This document shows, piece after piece, positions 27,494-36,586 of a stretch of DNA of 64,000 bases. Below the pieces are notes generated by a model, which worked only from the letters and a program-made list of their open reading frames with translations, was not told the origin of the DNA and did not search any database. This stretch comes from Nodosilinea sp. E11 (GTDB lineage: Bacteria > Cyanobacteriota > Cyanobacteriia > Phormidesmidales > Phormidesmidaceae): contig NZ_CP136514.1 in NCBI RefSeq assembly GCF_032813545.1, positions 124,001-188,000 on the forward strand. Reading direction: 5' to 3'. A program made the position numbers and the translations under genes. The stretch's first letter is position 1; every line of letters begins with the position of its first letter.

Positions 27494-28994
27494 GCCTCCA
27501 AGGCATTTTTTGAATACCTGTCCACTTGCTTAACTCACTGCTGAGCCATTCAATTTCCCGATGAACGCCTTCGATGGTAATCATTTGATCATTATCTGGA
27601 AAGTACAAGCCGAGTTGATATCTGAAATAAAAATTATTGTTGGTCTGGATCGGTTCGTCATTAGAAATGCCTATCAGTCTTCCTTGACAAATTACAGTTT
27701 TTTCCACACCTTTTAGCAGGTTGAGAGTGACAACAACTTCCCTATCTTTTTTTTGAAATGTAACATTAGCACTAGTATTGGGTAAACCTCTAGCATTTTC
27801 AAAGCGATTGCCAAGCGCTTTCGCTAGTCTTGGAACTTGAAATGTAGGTAATATCTTAGAAAAAGATATCAGAAAGCCTACAACCAGAAACGGCAAAGCA
27901 AGACAAAATTTGCTGATAGGTGTTTCAAAGAAAGGCAGTGAGACTAGTTCTAGATAAGCGGGGAACATCAGGAGGACTAGTGGTAGATAAGCCCAAAACT
28001 GCATGATGTCATTCATACCCGGAAAGAAATATCGAATTTGCGTTAATGGTACTTTTAGTTGAAGAGTGGTTTGAGTTATCTCCAGGGAAATAGAGGAGGA
28101 GGGATGTGTTGTTATACCCAAGTGTTTTGTTTGTCTGATCAATGCCGCTTTTGGCTCTTGGCGAGGCTTAAGAAAGTGTAGCCTTGCGTCTTGTGCTGTT
28201 GCCGGTCTTTTGGTTATGCTTGGGTCTGTTAGCCACTCAATCCAACTGATGAAAGGTCCGCTGAGGGTTGTCAAGTGCTTAAATTCGACGTGTAAATCGT
28301 TCTGAGTCAAATCAGCAGGATGTTGACCTGTCGCCAAATAAATTAAGGTCATACCGACACCATACAAATCGGATGCGGGTAACGATCGGCCACCAAATTG
28401 TTCGGGTGGCATATAACCATAGGTGCCAACTACTGTTACCGTGCCACCATGAGCGGCTGTTTGTGCCGAACCAAAATCAATCAGATAAATCTCACCAGGA
28501 CTATTGCCACTACGGTTTTTGAGCAACACATTGCTCGGCTTAATATCACGATGAATGACAGGCGGCTGAAGGCGATGAAGGTACTCCAAGATGTCTATTA
28601 AGGCTTTGACAATTGCCATTAATTCTGCTTCGCTAAACCTGCATCCGTCCTGTATCCATTGTTGAAGTGAGCGAGCCTCAATGTAACTTTGCACCAGCGC
28701 AAAACCCTTGCCAAACTCAATTTTCACCTCAAAAAAATCAAGGTACTGGGGTATCGCTGGATGAGCAAGAGCTTTTAGGATTTCTGCCTCGCGCTCAAAT
28801 AATTTCAAATCCTCCCAGGTAAAATCTGGGCTAAATAGTAAGAGTTTAATGACAACAGGCAATTGGTTTTGTAAATCGAGGGCCAAAAACGTTTGCCGTC
28901 CAGGTTTGCGACCTAGGAGTGCTTGAATTTGATAGCGATCCTGCAAGATTTGGTTTACAAACGGACTGTCAGTACTGCCATCGAACTCGGCCAT
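27483..28994 (-). CDS. Membrane serine/threonine protein kinase, paralog 2
   Basis: 503-residue paralog of the neighbouring kinases with all catalytic motifs intact (VVIKLL, HRDIKPSNVLLKN, IDFGSAQ, GTYGYMPPEQF). The kinase domain is nearly identical to paralogs 1 and 3, while the membrane and C-terminal parts diverge more, as if the sensory half were under separate selection. Hydrophobic segments lie at about residues 330-390 (FWAYLPLVLLMFPAYLELV; FCLALPFLVVGFLISF). The C-terminus ends QKMPWRQPF, altered by the inverted repeat. Only about 20 bp of the common leader precede the ATG before a Tn3-transposase scrap begins, so the original promoter seems lost or replaced. Confidence 0.92.
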   Translation of the reverse strand: MAEFDGSTDSPFVNQILQDRYQIQALLGRKPGRQTFLALDLQNQLPVVIKLLLFSPDFTWEDLKLFEREAEILKALAHPAIPQYLDFFEVKIEFGKGFALVQSYIEARSLQQWIQDGCRFSEAELMAIVKALIDILEYLHRLQPPVIHRDIKPSNVLLKNRSGNSPGEIYLIDFGSAQTAAHGGTVTVVGTYGYMPPEQFGGRSLPASDLYGVGMTLIYLATGQHPADLTQNDLHVEFKHLTTLSGPFISWIEWLTDPSITKRPATAQDARLHFLKPRQEPKAALIRQTKHLGITTHPSSSISLEITQTTLQLKVPLTQIRYFFPGMNDIMQFWAYLPLVLLMFPAYLELVSLPFFETPISKFCLALPFLVVGFLISFSKILPTFQVPRLAKALGNRFENARGLPNTSANVTFQKKDREVVVTLNLLKGVEKTVICQGRLIGISNDEPIQTNNNFYFRYQLGLYFPDNDQMITIEGVHREIEWLSSELSKWTGIQKMPWRQPF

Positions 28995-29011
28995 TGGTAA
29001 ACCTTTTTGAG

Positions 29012-29189
29012 CTGAACACTACGGATGCCTTTGGCATCTTTGCATCAAAGGTACCCAACTTCATGGGGCTCACCCCCGAGATCAGCAATCAATATGCACG
29101 GTTGATCGCGAACGCTGTCATCTACTACAACCCTGCCATTCTGTCGCGCCTACTCACCAAGTACGAGGTCAGTGGGAATGCGAAAGCAT
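29012..29189 (+). pseudogene. Tn3-family transposase C-terminal scrap, copy 1
   Basis: The frame reads ASKVPNFMGLTPEISNQYAR, then LIANAVIYYNPAILSRLLTK. The pattern SNQ-ARLIANA-IYYN-AILSRLLTKYE-SGNAKA is a C-terminal signature of Tn3-family TnpA. Homology stops after AKA, where element R begins shortly after. It lies head-to-head just upstream of kinase paralog 2. Confidence 0.7.
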
Positions 29190-29202
29190 CAGGGAGGGCG
29201 GC

Positions 29203-29233
29203 GTGGGTTGAGTAGTTGCCTGCGCGCGCAGCT
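29203..29233 (+). repeat. Element R, truncated copy R0
   Basis: GTGGGTTGAGTAGTTGCCTG followed by CGCGCGCAGCT matches the first 30 bases of the longer repeats at 31479, 36202 and 37885. The copy breaks off into unrelated sequence at about 29233. Confidence 0.65.
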
Positions 29234-29235
29234 AT

Positions 29236-29640
29236 CCAGCCAACACAAAGAAACTAAATGAGCCAAAATCGCAGCTTCACTACTTTGGGCCCTATCCCGT
29301 GGGCAATCAGACACACCTCTGGCTACACTTGGCCAGCAGTACACCTGGGGGCTACAGCAGCGGTGAGCAATTTGCTATCACTAGCAATACAGATCACAGC
29401 ACAGCACAGGCGCTCACCTCGACTACCGGGTTAAAAGAGTTGGCCAGCGGTGAATGGGTCAGGCATTATGCTGACGTGCTACATCTACCGCTCAACCCTA
29501 ATGCCGCGATCGCGCAGTCTAGCCCCACTATTGACACGCCCGGCATGGTGGAGCTTATAAAAAGCTTTGAAGGATTCCATCCCAAAGCCTTAGTAGGACT
29601 GCCAGCAATGGCGCTAGAGTTTTGGTACCCGCATCCCTGA
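29236..29640 (+). pseudogene. Truncated GH24 lysozyme-like fragment
   Basis: The open frame reads SQLHYFGPYPVGNQTHLWLH..., then a short linker and MVELIKSFEGFHPKA. IKSFEGFxPKA is the start of phage-type (GH24) lysozyme domains and contains the catalytic Glu, but the following GxGT and Thr-Asp regions are missing: the frame ends EFWYPHP at a TGA. An in-frame GTG at 29299 is one possible start. The first half of unknown fold looks like a linker or cell-wall-related domain. The fragment lies between kinase units and was probably truncated by the rearrangements. The remaining 29641-29766 shows nothing recognisable. Confidence 0.45.
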
Positions 29641-29766
29641 CCAGTACAGCACCATCGACCAGGTCGCTGCAGCGTGAGCTACTGGCTTACCTGGAGCGAA
29701 ACTGCCTACCCGCAACGCGCCCTTGGGACTTGCCGATCCCTAGTCTGCTGCCCTAGCCAGCTTCTG

Positions 29767-31275
29767 CTATAACGTCCAAGACTTGGCCTGGATGCCTGCC
29801 CAATCGCTTAACCCATTGCAGAGCCATTCGATTTCCTGACGATCGCCATCGACGACAATCATTTGGTCATCAGATAGGAATTTTAAGCTGAGCCGATAGC
29901 GGGTCAAGGTCTCCGCGTCAACAGAAATACCTACTAGTCTGTCTTGAAAAACTACAGGCGACTCCACACTTTCTAGCAGGTTAAGAGTAACAATAACTGC
30001 CCTATTCTTTTTTTGAAGTGTAATATTAGTACTAGTATTGGGTAAAACTCTAGCACTTGCAAAGCGATGACCCAGCGCTTCGCCTTGACTTGAAATTTGA
30101 CGTCTAGGTTGTTGCATTAAAAACGTTATCCTAGAACCTACTAGTAAACCTAAAGCCAGAAACAATAATGTAACCCAAAACTTGTTGAAAGGTGTTGCAA
30201 AAAACGGCAGTGAGACTAGCTCTAGATAAGATAATAAAATCATTGAAGCTAGTGCTAAATAAGTCCATAATGCCTGATTTCTATTGCTATCTAAAGCTGT
30301 AAAGATATACTGGATTTGCCTTGATGGTACTTTTAGTTGGAGAGTGGTTTGAGTTGCTTTCACGAAAATAGAGGATGAGGATGGACGTGTTGTTGTCCCT
30401 AAGTGGTTTTTTTGTTTGGTCAATGCCGCTTTTGGCTCTTGATGAGGCTTGAGAAGGTGTAGCCTTGCGTCTTGTGCTGATTCCGGTCTTTTAGCTAGAC
30501 TTGGGTTCGTTAGCCACTCGATCCAATCAATGAAAGACTCGCTGAGGGATGTCAAATGCTTAAATTCGACGTGTAAATCGTTCTGAGTCAAATCAGCAGG
30601 ATGTTGACCTGTCGCCAAATAAATTAAAGTCATACCGACACCATACAAATCGGATGCGGGTAACGATCGGCCACCAAATTGTTCGGGTGGCATATAACCA
30701 TAGGTGCCAACCACTGTTACCGTGCCACCATGAGCGGCTGTTTGTACCGAGCCAAAATCAATCAGATAAACCTCACCAGGGCTATTGCCGCTGCGGTTTT
30801 TGAGCAACACGTTGCTCGGCTTAATATCGCGGTGAATGATAGGCGGTTGAAGGCGGTAAAGATACTCCAAAATATCTAGCAAATCTTTAGCAATTGCCGT
30901 TAATTCTGCTTCACTAAATCTGCATCCGTCCTGTACCCATTGTTGGAGCGAGCGAGCCTCAATATAACTTTGTACCAGCGCAAAACCCTTGCCGAACTCG
31001 ATTTCTACTTCAAAAAAATCAAGGTTTTGGGGTATCGATGGATGATCAAGAGCTTTAAGGGTTTCTGCTTCGCGCTCAAATAATTTCAAATCCTCCCAGG
31101 TAAAATCTGGGCTAAATAGTAAGAGTTTAATGACAACAGGCAATTGGTTTTGTAAATCGTGCGCCAAAAACGTTTGCCGTCCGGGTTTGCGACCTAGCAT
31201 TGCTCGAATTTGATAGCGATCCTGCAAGATTTGGTTTACAAACGGACTGTCAGCACTGCCATCGAAATCGGCCAT
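29767..31275 (-). CDS. Membrane serine/threonine protein kinase, paralog 3
   Basis: 502-residue third paralog. Motifs are VVIKLLLF, HRDIKPSNVLLKN, IDFGSVQ and GTYGYMPPEQF, with the same odd glycine loop LGRKPGRQT. Hydrophobic helices near residues 330-395 (LWTYLALASMILLSYLELV; FWVTLLFLALGLLVG) are followed by a C-terminal domain ending WLCNGLSDWAGIQAKSWTL. The duplicated unit includes the kinase, its short leader, a Tn3 scrap and the start of element R, so paralogs 2 and 3 arose by duplication of a segment of about 1.75 kb. The region between units contains the lysozyme fragment. Confidence 0.92.
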   Translation of the reverse strand: MADFDGSADSPFVNQILQDRYQIRAMLGRKPGRQTFLAHDLQNQLPVVIKLLLFSPDFTWEDLKLFEREAETLKALDHPSIPQNLDFFEVEIEFGKGFALVQSYIEARSLQQWVQDGCRFSEAELTAIAKDLLDILEYLYRLQPPIIHRDIKPSNVLLKNRSGNSPGEVYLIDFGSVQTAAHGGTVTVVGTYGYMPPEQFGGRSLPASDLYGVGMTLIYLATGQHPADLTQNDLHVEFKHLTSLSESFIDWIEWLTNPSLAKRPESAQDARLHLLKPHQEPKAALTKQKNHLGTTTRPSSSSIFVKATQTTLQLKVPSRQIQYIFTALDSNRNQALWTYLALASMILLSYLELVSLPFFATPFNKFWVTLLFLALGLLVGSRITFLMQQPRRQISSQGEALGHRFASARVLPNTSTNITLQKKNRAVIVTLNLLESVESPVVFQDRLVGISVDAETLTRYRLSLKFLSDDQMIVVDGDRQEIEWLCNGLSDWAGIQAKSWTL

Positions 31276-31292
31276 TGGTAAACCTTTTTGAT

Positions 31293-31470
31293 CTCAACGA
31301 TACGGATGCTGTTGGCATCTTTGCATCAAAGGTACCCAGCTTTATGGGGTTCACCCCTGAGATCAGCAATCAATGTGCACGGTTACCGAGAACTCTGTCA
31401 CTTACTACAACCCCACCATTCTGTCGCGTCTACTCACCAAGTACGAGGTCAGTGGGGATGCAAAAGCATC
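31293..31470 (+). pseudogene. Tn3-family transposase C-terminal scrap, copy 2
   Basis: Second copy of the scrap found at 29012, beginning LNDTDAVGIFASKVPSFMG and later SVTYYNPTILSRLLTKYEVS, with a frameshift after NQCARL. It is more decayed than copy 1 and sits in the same position relative to kinase paralog 3. Confidence 0.65.
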
Positions 31471-31478
31471 AGGGCGGC

Positions 31479-31655
31479 GTGGGTTGAGTAGTTGCCTGCT
31501 CGCGCAACTAGCCGAACTGGCTTACCCCACCCCTATCGCCACAGGAGACCCTGCATAGCTGCGTGGTTATTGTCCAGCACTGGACAGATTTTGGAACGTT
31601 TCACGAAAGAGCTGCCGAGAGAGATTATGGTGCCACTCTGCGGCGCGGGCAACTA
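31479..31655 (+). repeat. Element R, copy R1 (two-hairpin repeat)
   Basis: Repeat of about 170 bp. Features are GTGGGTTGAG at the left edge, the inverted repeat TAGTTGC / GCAACTA (31489-31495, 31504-31510), CTGGCTTAC, a second hairpin TGTCCAG-CA-CTGGACA (31571-31586), and the conserved block GGAACGTTTCACGAAAG followed by CTGCCGAGAGAGATT. It shares this order with R2 and R3, in the same orientation. No open frame is conserved among the copies. Confidence 0.7.
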
Positions 31656-31838
31656 GCCTAGGCAATTCTACTATTCTTAAAGCTCTTCGTAGCCGAGAGT
31701 GCACGCCACAATTGTCGCCTGGTTCTTGCTTGTCGACATTGCACTCACTTAGGGACACTATGGACAACTTATGCCTAGAGATAGATGAATTCCTCCTGAG
31801 ACTAATTATGCTAACAGCAGTAAAGGACTTTATAAAGT

Positions 31839-32138
31839 GTGAGTGCTGTGGCTTTTCATCAAAACTATTTAGGGATTGAGCAGCCTGCCGTTGGTCAACT
31901 GATTCGAGAGCTTCGGCAAACCTTAAAACTGACCCAGGAGAAGTTTGCGGCTCAACTTGGAGTCTCCTTTCCTACCATCAATCGTTGGGAAAACGGACAT
32001 GCCACCCCTTCTCCCTTAGCACTCAGACAAATTGAAACTTTGCTGAACCAGTTAGTAGAGTCACCTAATGGAGCCCTACGGGAGCGCAGTCGGGCAATCC
32101 AAGGAAAATACTTGCCCTCAAGGATGCTAAAAGCATGA
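31839..32138 (+). CDS. XRE-family helix-turn-helix regulator (99 aa)
   Basis: Small DNA-binding protein with a Cro/CI-type HTH at about residues 18-75: IRELRQTLKLTQEKFAAQLG, then SFPTINRWENGHATPSP. The start is GTG 31839, with AGGA about 11 bases upstream. The stop TGA overlaps the ATG of the downstream hybrid kinase (ATGA at 32135-32138), so translation is probably coupled. The kinase lacks a DNA-binding output, so this regulator is a natural candidate partner, although no receiver domain is present and any link would be indirect. About 200 bp upstream lies element R1. Confidence 0.88.
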   Translation: MSAVAFHQNYLGIEQPAVGQLIRELRQTLKLTQEKFAAQLGVSFPTINRWENGHATPSPLALRQIETLLNQLVESPNGALRERSRAIQGKYLPSRMLKA

Positions 32139-35100
32139 GGGCAGAGCAACATCAGGCGATGCCCGACAAGCCTTTTAAAGGCGGTGATGAGATAGAAACA
32201 CTCCTGCGATCGCACGATTGGTCACAAACGCCTCTAGGGGCGATCGAAACCTGGACGGACAGCTTGAAAGCGGCAGCGCAAATTCTGTTGACTGAACTCA
32301 ATCAAGCTCAAAACCCAGAACCGATGCTGGCTGCATCGGTTCTGCCATCACAGAATTGCACCCAAACAGCTACCTTACGCCAAGCGGCCCAATCCAATGC
32401 GTTTCGGGTCACCCTTGCCGAGGCACTGCGCCCGCTAACCGATGCTGATGAGATTCAAGCCACCGCTGCCCGGATTCTGGGCGAACACTTAGGGGCTAGC
32501 CGCGTCATCTATGCTGAAGTATTGCCGGGCGGCAAGGACGTAATTGTCCATAAAAACTATATAAATGGTGTTGCCGAGCTGAGCGGGCAATATTGTTTAG
32601 ACGAGTTTGGACGTAATTTGACCGATGACCATCGAGCGGGGCGAACGGCGATCGTTCCCAATGTAGCGAACTCCCTCAGATATACAAACCGCGAAAAGGC
32701 CATGTATCGGGCGATCGATATTGCGGCACATCTCGATGTTCCCCTGATCAAAAAGGATCAATTCGTGGCGCTGCTGGCGGTTCATCAGGCAACCCCGCGG
32801 CAATGGACAGAGGGCGAGGTGAAATGGGTTGAAGAGACAGCAGAGCAGACCTGGGCAACGGTTGAACGTGCCCGTGCTGAAGCCGCGCTACGTAAATCTG
32901 AAGCGAAATATCGCACGGTGTTCGAGTCGATTGACGAAGGCTTTTGCACCATTGAAGTGCTCTTCGATGCCGATGGCAAGCCAGTTGATCACCAGATTTT
33001 GCAAGCGAATCCTGCCTTCAAGCGGCAATCTGGTATTGCTAACCTAGAAGGCAAAAGGGCAAGCGAACTGGTACCGGGGCAAGAACAGTATTGGAATGAC
33101 CTTTACGCTCAAGTCATTCACACCGGTGAGTCCATCCGCACTGAAGAGCGAGCTGACGCGCTTGATCGCTGGTTCGACGTTTTGGTTTCACGGATCGGCG
33201 ATGCCGCAATGCGTCAGGTAGCGATCGTATCGACTGATATCAGCGCTCGCAAACGAGCGGAAAATACGGTGCAACAAACCTCTGCTGAACTCGAACGACA
33301 AGTGCGAAAGTGGGACGCGATCGCCGCTACCGTCCCCGATTTTATTTATACCTTCGATTTGTCTGGACGATTCACTTACATTAGTCAAGCGTTACTCGAC
33401 CTGTGGCAAAAAGCATCGGCTGAAGCACTGGGAAAAAACTTTTTTGAGTTAGATTACCCCGAAGATTTAGCGGCTCGATTGCAACATCAGATTCAGCAAG
33501 TGATCGAGACGCGCCAACCGCTTAAAGATGAAATGCCTTACACGAGCGCGATTGAAACCAGAGCCTACGAGTATATTTTTGCGCCAATGTTTGATGCGAC
33601 TGGCGCAGTCGAGGCCGTCGCAGGAGTAACGCGAGATATCACCGATCGCAAACAGGCAGAAGCAGCGTTGCGGCAAACCTCAGCCGACCTCGAACGTCAA
33701 GTGCGAAAGTTTGATGCAACGCTTTCGACCCTCACTGAATTGATATTTAGCTTTGATCAAGATGGGCGGTTTCTTTACGTCAATCAAGAATTGCTCGACT
33801 TGTGGGGAATCACTGCAGCAGAGGCGATTGGCAAGACAATGGCTGAACTTGATTATCCCCCAGCCGTTGAGCAGCAAGTGCTGAACGATATGCGACGAGT
33901 CTTTAAGACCGGAGATACCGTTAAAAACGAAGCTGCCTACACTAATCCAGCCGGAGTCGAGGGCTACTTTGAATATATTTTGAGCCCAGTGTTTGCCGCC
34001 GATGACACCGTAGAATCTGTTGTCGGTTCATCTCGCGACACCAGCGAACGCAAACGGATGGAGATTGCTCTGCGGGAAAACGAGGAGCGTTTCCGCACTC
34101 TGGCAGATAATATGTCTCAATTCGCCTGGATGGCAGACGAGGCTGGTTGGATCTTCTGGTACAACCAGCGCTGGTTCGACTACACGGGAACGACCTTAGA
34201 GGAGATGCAGGGTTGGGGCTGGCAACAGGTGCATCATCCGGATCATGTCGATTGCGTGGTTGAGCATTTCCGCTACTGTCTTGAAACGGGTGAGCAATGG
34301 GAAGACACCTTTCCGCTCCGAAGCAGAGACGGAACCTATCGTTGGTTTCTGTCTCGTGCCATCCCGATCCGAGATGAGCAAGGACAGATTTTGCGCTGGT
34401 TTGGCACGAACACTGATATTACCGATCTCAAACAGGCAGAAGCCAACCTGCAAGAGAGTGAAGAACTGAAGCGACGCATTCTAGAAAGCAGTCAAGACTG
34501 CATCAAAGTTTTAACGTTAGAGGGACGACTTCTCTACCTAAATGTAGGCGGATTGGATCTCCTAGAAATTGACGATCCGGCCTCTGTTTTGAACAGCCAA
34601 TGGCTCGATTTCTGGAAAAACGAAGACCGCCAAAGTGCAGAAGCCGCGCTTGCATCTGCCCAAGCAGGCAATGCCGGTCAACTTCAAGGCTGCTGCCCCA
34701 CGGCAAAGGGCAACTTGAGGTGGTGGGATGTCATCGTCACTCCCATCCGAGATGCATCGGGAAGGGTTGCACAACTGTTATCAATCTCGCGCGACATCAC
34801 AAAGCAAAAGCAAGCTGAATCAGAACAAGAGCACCTGCTAAAGCGAGAACAAGCGGCACGAGAAGAAGCAGAACGCGCCAACCGGATCAAAGACGAATTT
34901 TTGGCAGTGCTGTCCCACGAGTTGCGATCGCCCCTGAATCCAATTTTGGGCTGGACACAACTGCTGCGAAACGGTAAACTCGCCTCCTCCCGTCAAATGG
35001 ATGCCTTAGCCACGATTGAGCGCAACGCCAAACTACAATCGCAACTAATTGAGGACTTGCTTGACGTTTCCCGCATCATGCAGGGCAAGCTCACTTTAAC

Positions 35101-36025
35101 AGCCGCTCCAGTTAGTTTGGCATTTGTCATTGCTGCTGCCGTTGAAACCGTGAGGTTAGCGGCAGACGCGAAAAATATTCAAATCACACTTGATCTTGAC
35201 CCAAACGTTGCTCCGGTCTCGGGCGATGCTGCTCGACTGCAACAAATAGTCTGGAACCTGCTCAGCAATGCGGTCAAGTTCACAGACAATGGTGGACAGG
35301 TAACGGTTCAACTACGGCAAGTCGCTGCCGCAGGCAGGGGAAATGCGGTGGCCCAAATTCGAGTTATCGATACGGGTAAAGGAATCAGCCCGCAATTTCT
35401 GCCCCATGTGTTTGAGTATTTTCGCCAAGAAGACGGCTCCACGACTCGCAAATTTGGCGGTCTGGGATTGGGACTAGCGATCGTGCGGCAAATTGCGGAA
35501 TTGCACGGCGGTAAGGTCAACGCAGAGAGCAGCGGTGAGCATCAAGGTGCGACCTTCATCGTGCAGCTACCGGCTCTGCCTCAGGCACCGCCGATCCTTT
35601 TTGAACAAAACCAGCTTCAATCCGCTTCAGAAACACGCTTAGACAACGTGCAAATTTTGCTCGTTGAGGACGATGCCGATGCTCGTGAGTTTCAGGCTTT
35701 CCTGCTGGAGCAGCACGGGGCAACCGTAGCAGCCGTTGCTTCAGGTGTAGAAGCGCTGCAAACGTTAGAGCAGCTTATTCCAGATGTGATTGTCAGCGAT
35801 ATTGGCATGGCAGACATGGATGGCTACAGGCTAATGCAGCAGATTCGCTCGCGTCCACCCGCTCAGGGAGGGACGGTGCCAGCGATCGCGCTCACGGCTT
35901 ATGCCGCCGAAATCGATCAAAAGAGAGCCCTCGAAGTTGGCTTTCAAACACACTTGACGAAACCGTTAGAGCCAGAACGATTCGTCAGCGAGATTGTAAC
36001 CCTGCTCAAGCCCAAGCGAGTCTAG
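32135..36025 (+). CDS. GAF/PAS hybrid histidine kinase (1296 aa)
   Basis: Cytosolic hybrid sensor kinase. After an N-terminal segment (SHDWSQTPLGAIETW, a PAS-like signature) comes a GAF domain (about 90-245, LRPLTDADEIQATAARILGE). Five PAS/PAC modules follow (about 255-900), then HisKA (LSHELRSPLNPILGW, His near 926), HATPase (LLSNAVKFTDNGG near 1036, GLGLGLAIV) and a receiver (LLVEDDADARE near 1174, acceptor in VSDIGMADMDG near 1221, KPLEPE). It is coupled by a 4-bp overlap to the upstream XRE regulator. It differs from the kinases at 2.8-21 kb in its LRSPLNPILGW H-box and GAF input, so it belongs to another subfamily. Confidence 0.92.
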   Translation: MRAEQHQAMPDKPFKGGDEIETLLRSHDWSQTPLGAIETWTDSLKAAAQILLTELNQAQNPEPMLAASVLPSQNCTQTATLRQAAQSNAFRVTLAEALRPLTDADEIQATAARILGEHLGASRVIYAEVLPGGKDVIVHKNYINGVAELSGQYCLDEFGRNLTDDHRAGRTAIVPNVANSLRYTNREKAMYRAIDIAAHLDVPLIKKDQFVALLAVHQATPRQWTEGEVKWVEETAEQTWATVERARAEAALRKSEAKYRTVFESIDEGFCTIEVLFDADGKPVDHQILQANPAFKRQSGIANLEGKRASELVPGQEQYWNDLYAQVIHTGESIRTEERADALDRWFDVLVSRIGDAAMRQVAIVSTDISARKRAENTVQQTSAELERQVRKWDAIAATVPDFIYTFDLSGRFTYISQALLDLWQKASAEALGKNFFELDYPEDLAARLQHQIQQVIETRQPLKDEMPYTSAIETRAYEYIFAPMFDATGAVEAVAGVTRDITDRKQAEAALRQTSADLERQVRKFDATLSTLTELIFSFDQDGRFLYVNQELLDLWGITAAEAIGKTMAELDYPPAVEQQVLNDMRRVFKTGDTVKNEAAYTNPAGVEGYFEYILSPVFAADDTVESVVGSSRDTSERKRMEIALRENEERFRTLADNMSQFAWMADEAGWIFWYNQRWFDYTGTTLEEMQGWGWQQVHHPDHVDCVVEHFRYCLETGEQWEDTFPLRSRDGTYRWFLSRAIPIRDEQGQILRWFGTNTDITDLKQAEANLQESEELKRRILESSQDCIKVLTLEGRLLYLNVGGLDLLEIDDPASVLNSQWLDFWKNEDRQSAEAALASAQAGNAGQLQGCCPTAKGNLRWWDVIVTPIRDASGRVAQLLSISRDITKQKQAESEQEHLLKREQAAREEAERANRIKDEFLAVLSHELRSPLNPILGWTQLLRNGKLASSRQMDALATIERNAKLQSQLIEDLLDVSRIMQGKLTLTAAPVSLAFVIAAAVETVRLAADAKNIQITLDLDPNVAPVSGDAARLQQIVWNLLSNAVKFTDNGGQVTVQLRQVAAAGRGNAVAQIRVIDTGKGISPQFLPHVFEYFRQEDGSTTRKFGGLGLGLAIVRQIAELHGGKVNAESSGEHQGATFIVQLPALPQAPPILFEQNQLQSASETRLDNVQILLVEDDADAREFQAFLLEQHGATVAAVASGVEALQTLEQLIPDVIVSDIGMADMDGYRLMQQIRSRPPAQGGTVPAIALTAYAAEIDQKRALEVGFQTHLTKPLEPERFVSEIVTLLKPKRV

Positions 36026-36029
36026 AGAT

Positions 36030-36189
36030 GGTGCATTTTCACAAGCGGTGCCAATTCGGCTAGCTCGACCTTCTCCACTAACACCACCATCAACCCCAAG
36101 TGCTTCAGCTTCTCGATCTTTAACGCGCGTTCCCAATGCTAGCTGCACACTCTATTCAATCTTCATTTCGTTAAGCTGCAGAATGTCGG
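36030..36189 (-). mobile_element. Truncated IS1634 end with transposase N-terminus
   Basis: Reading inward from 36189 gives CCGACATTCTGCAGCTTAAC, close to the IS1634 end at 21740 (CCGACATTCCGCAGGTTGAC). The coding strand then continues KIEKLKHLGLMVVLVEKVEL, matching KIENLDHLGLVAALVDEIGM of that element. It is cut off at about 36030, immediately after the kinase stop. Confidence 0.65.
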
Positions 36190-36201
36190 GTTAAGGGTAT
36201 G

Positions 36202-36366
36202 GTGGCCTAAGCTAGTTGCCTGCGCGCGCAGCTCGCCGATCTGGCTTACGCTGATGCACCTAGAGGGTAATTGTCCTACGTGGTGTAGGACAAAGTTTGG
36301 AACGTTTCACGAAAGGGCTGCCGAGAGAGATTGTGATGCTGCTTTGTAGCATGGGGCAGCTACTCC
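36202..36366 (+). repeat. Element R, copy R2
   Basis: Shares TAGTTGCCTGCGCGCGCA, CTGGCTTAC, TAATTGTCC and GGAACGTTTCACGAAAG with R1. Its second hairpin is the strongest, with a 9-bp perfect stem TTGTCCTAC / GTAGGACAA (36271-36279, 36285-36293) and a 5-base loop. Stem bases differ from R1 and R3 but stay paired. The sequence 36367-36586 shows no further gene. Confidence 0.7.
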
Positions 36367-36586
36367 AGGCCAATATGGCCTGATCAGGGCTACTCCCAAG
36401 CGCTGGAGCCGTGGGGAACAAACACTCCATTAGTGTAGTGAGTTCATTTTGATCTTTGAAATCTCGGAGGGCTCAAAATAGGGCGCTAAAGCAAGCTAAA
36501 GCTGAAATACCCTAGGCTGACGTTTTTTTGACCACCCCCAGCCGTATCATGCCCCTATTCTTAAGAAGTTCTCAACGGAACAATTG

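Noticed and set aside
31479-31655. Conserved peptide SSCL-AQLA-LAY in element R as a small gene.
   Set aside because: Frames diverge by one-base indels after about 17 codons and no start codon or ribosome-binding site is conserved among copies.
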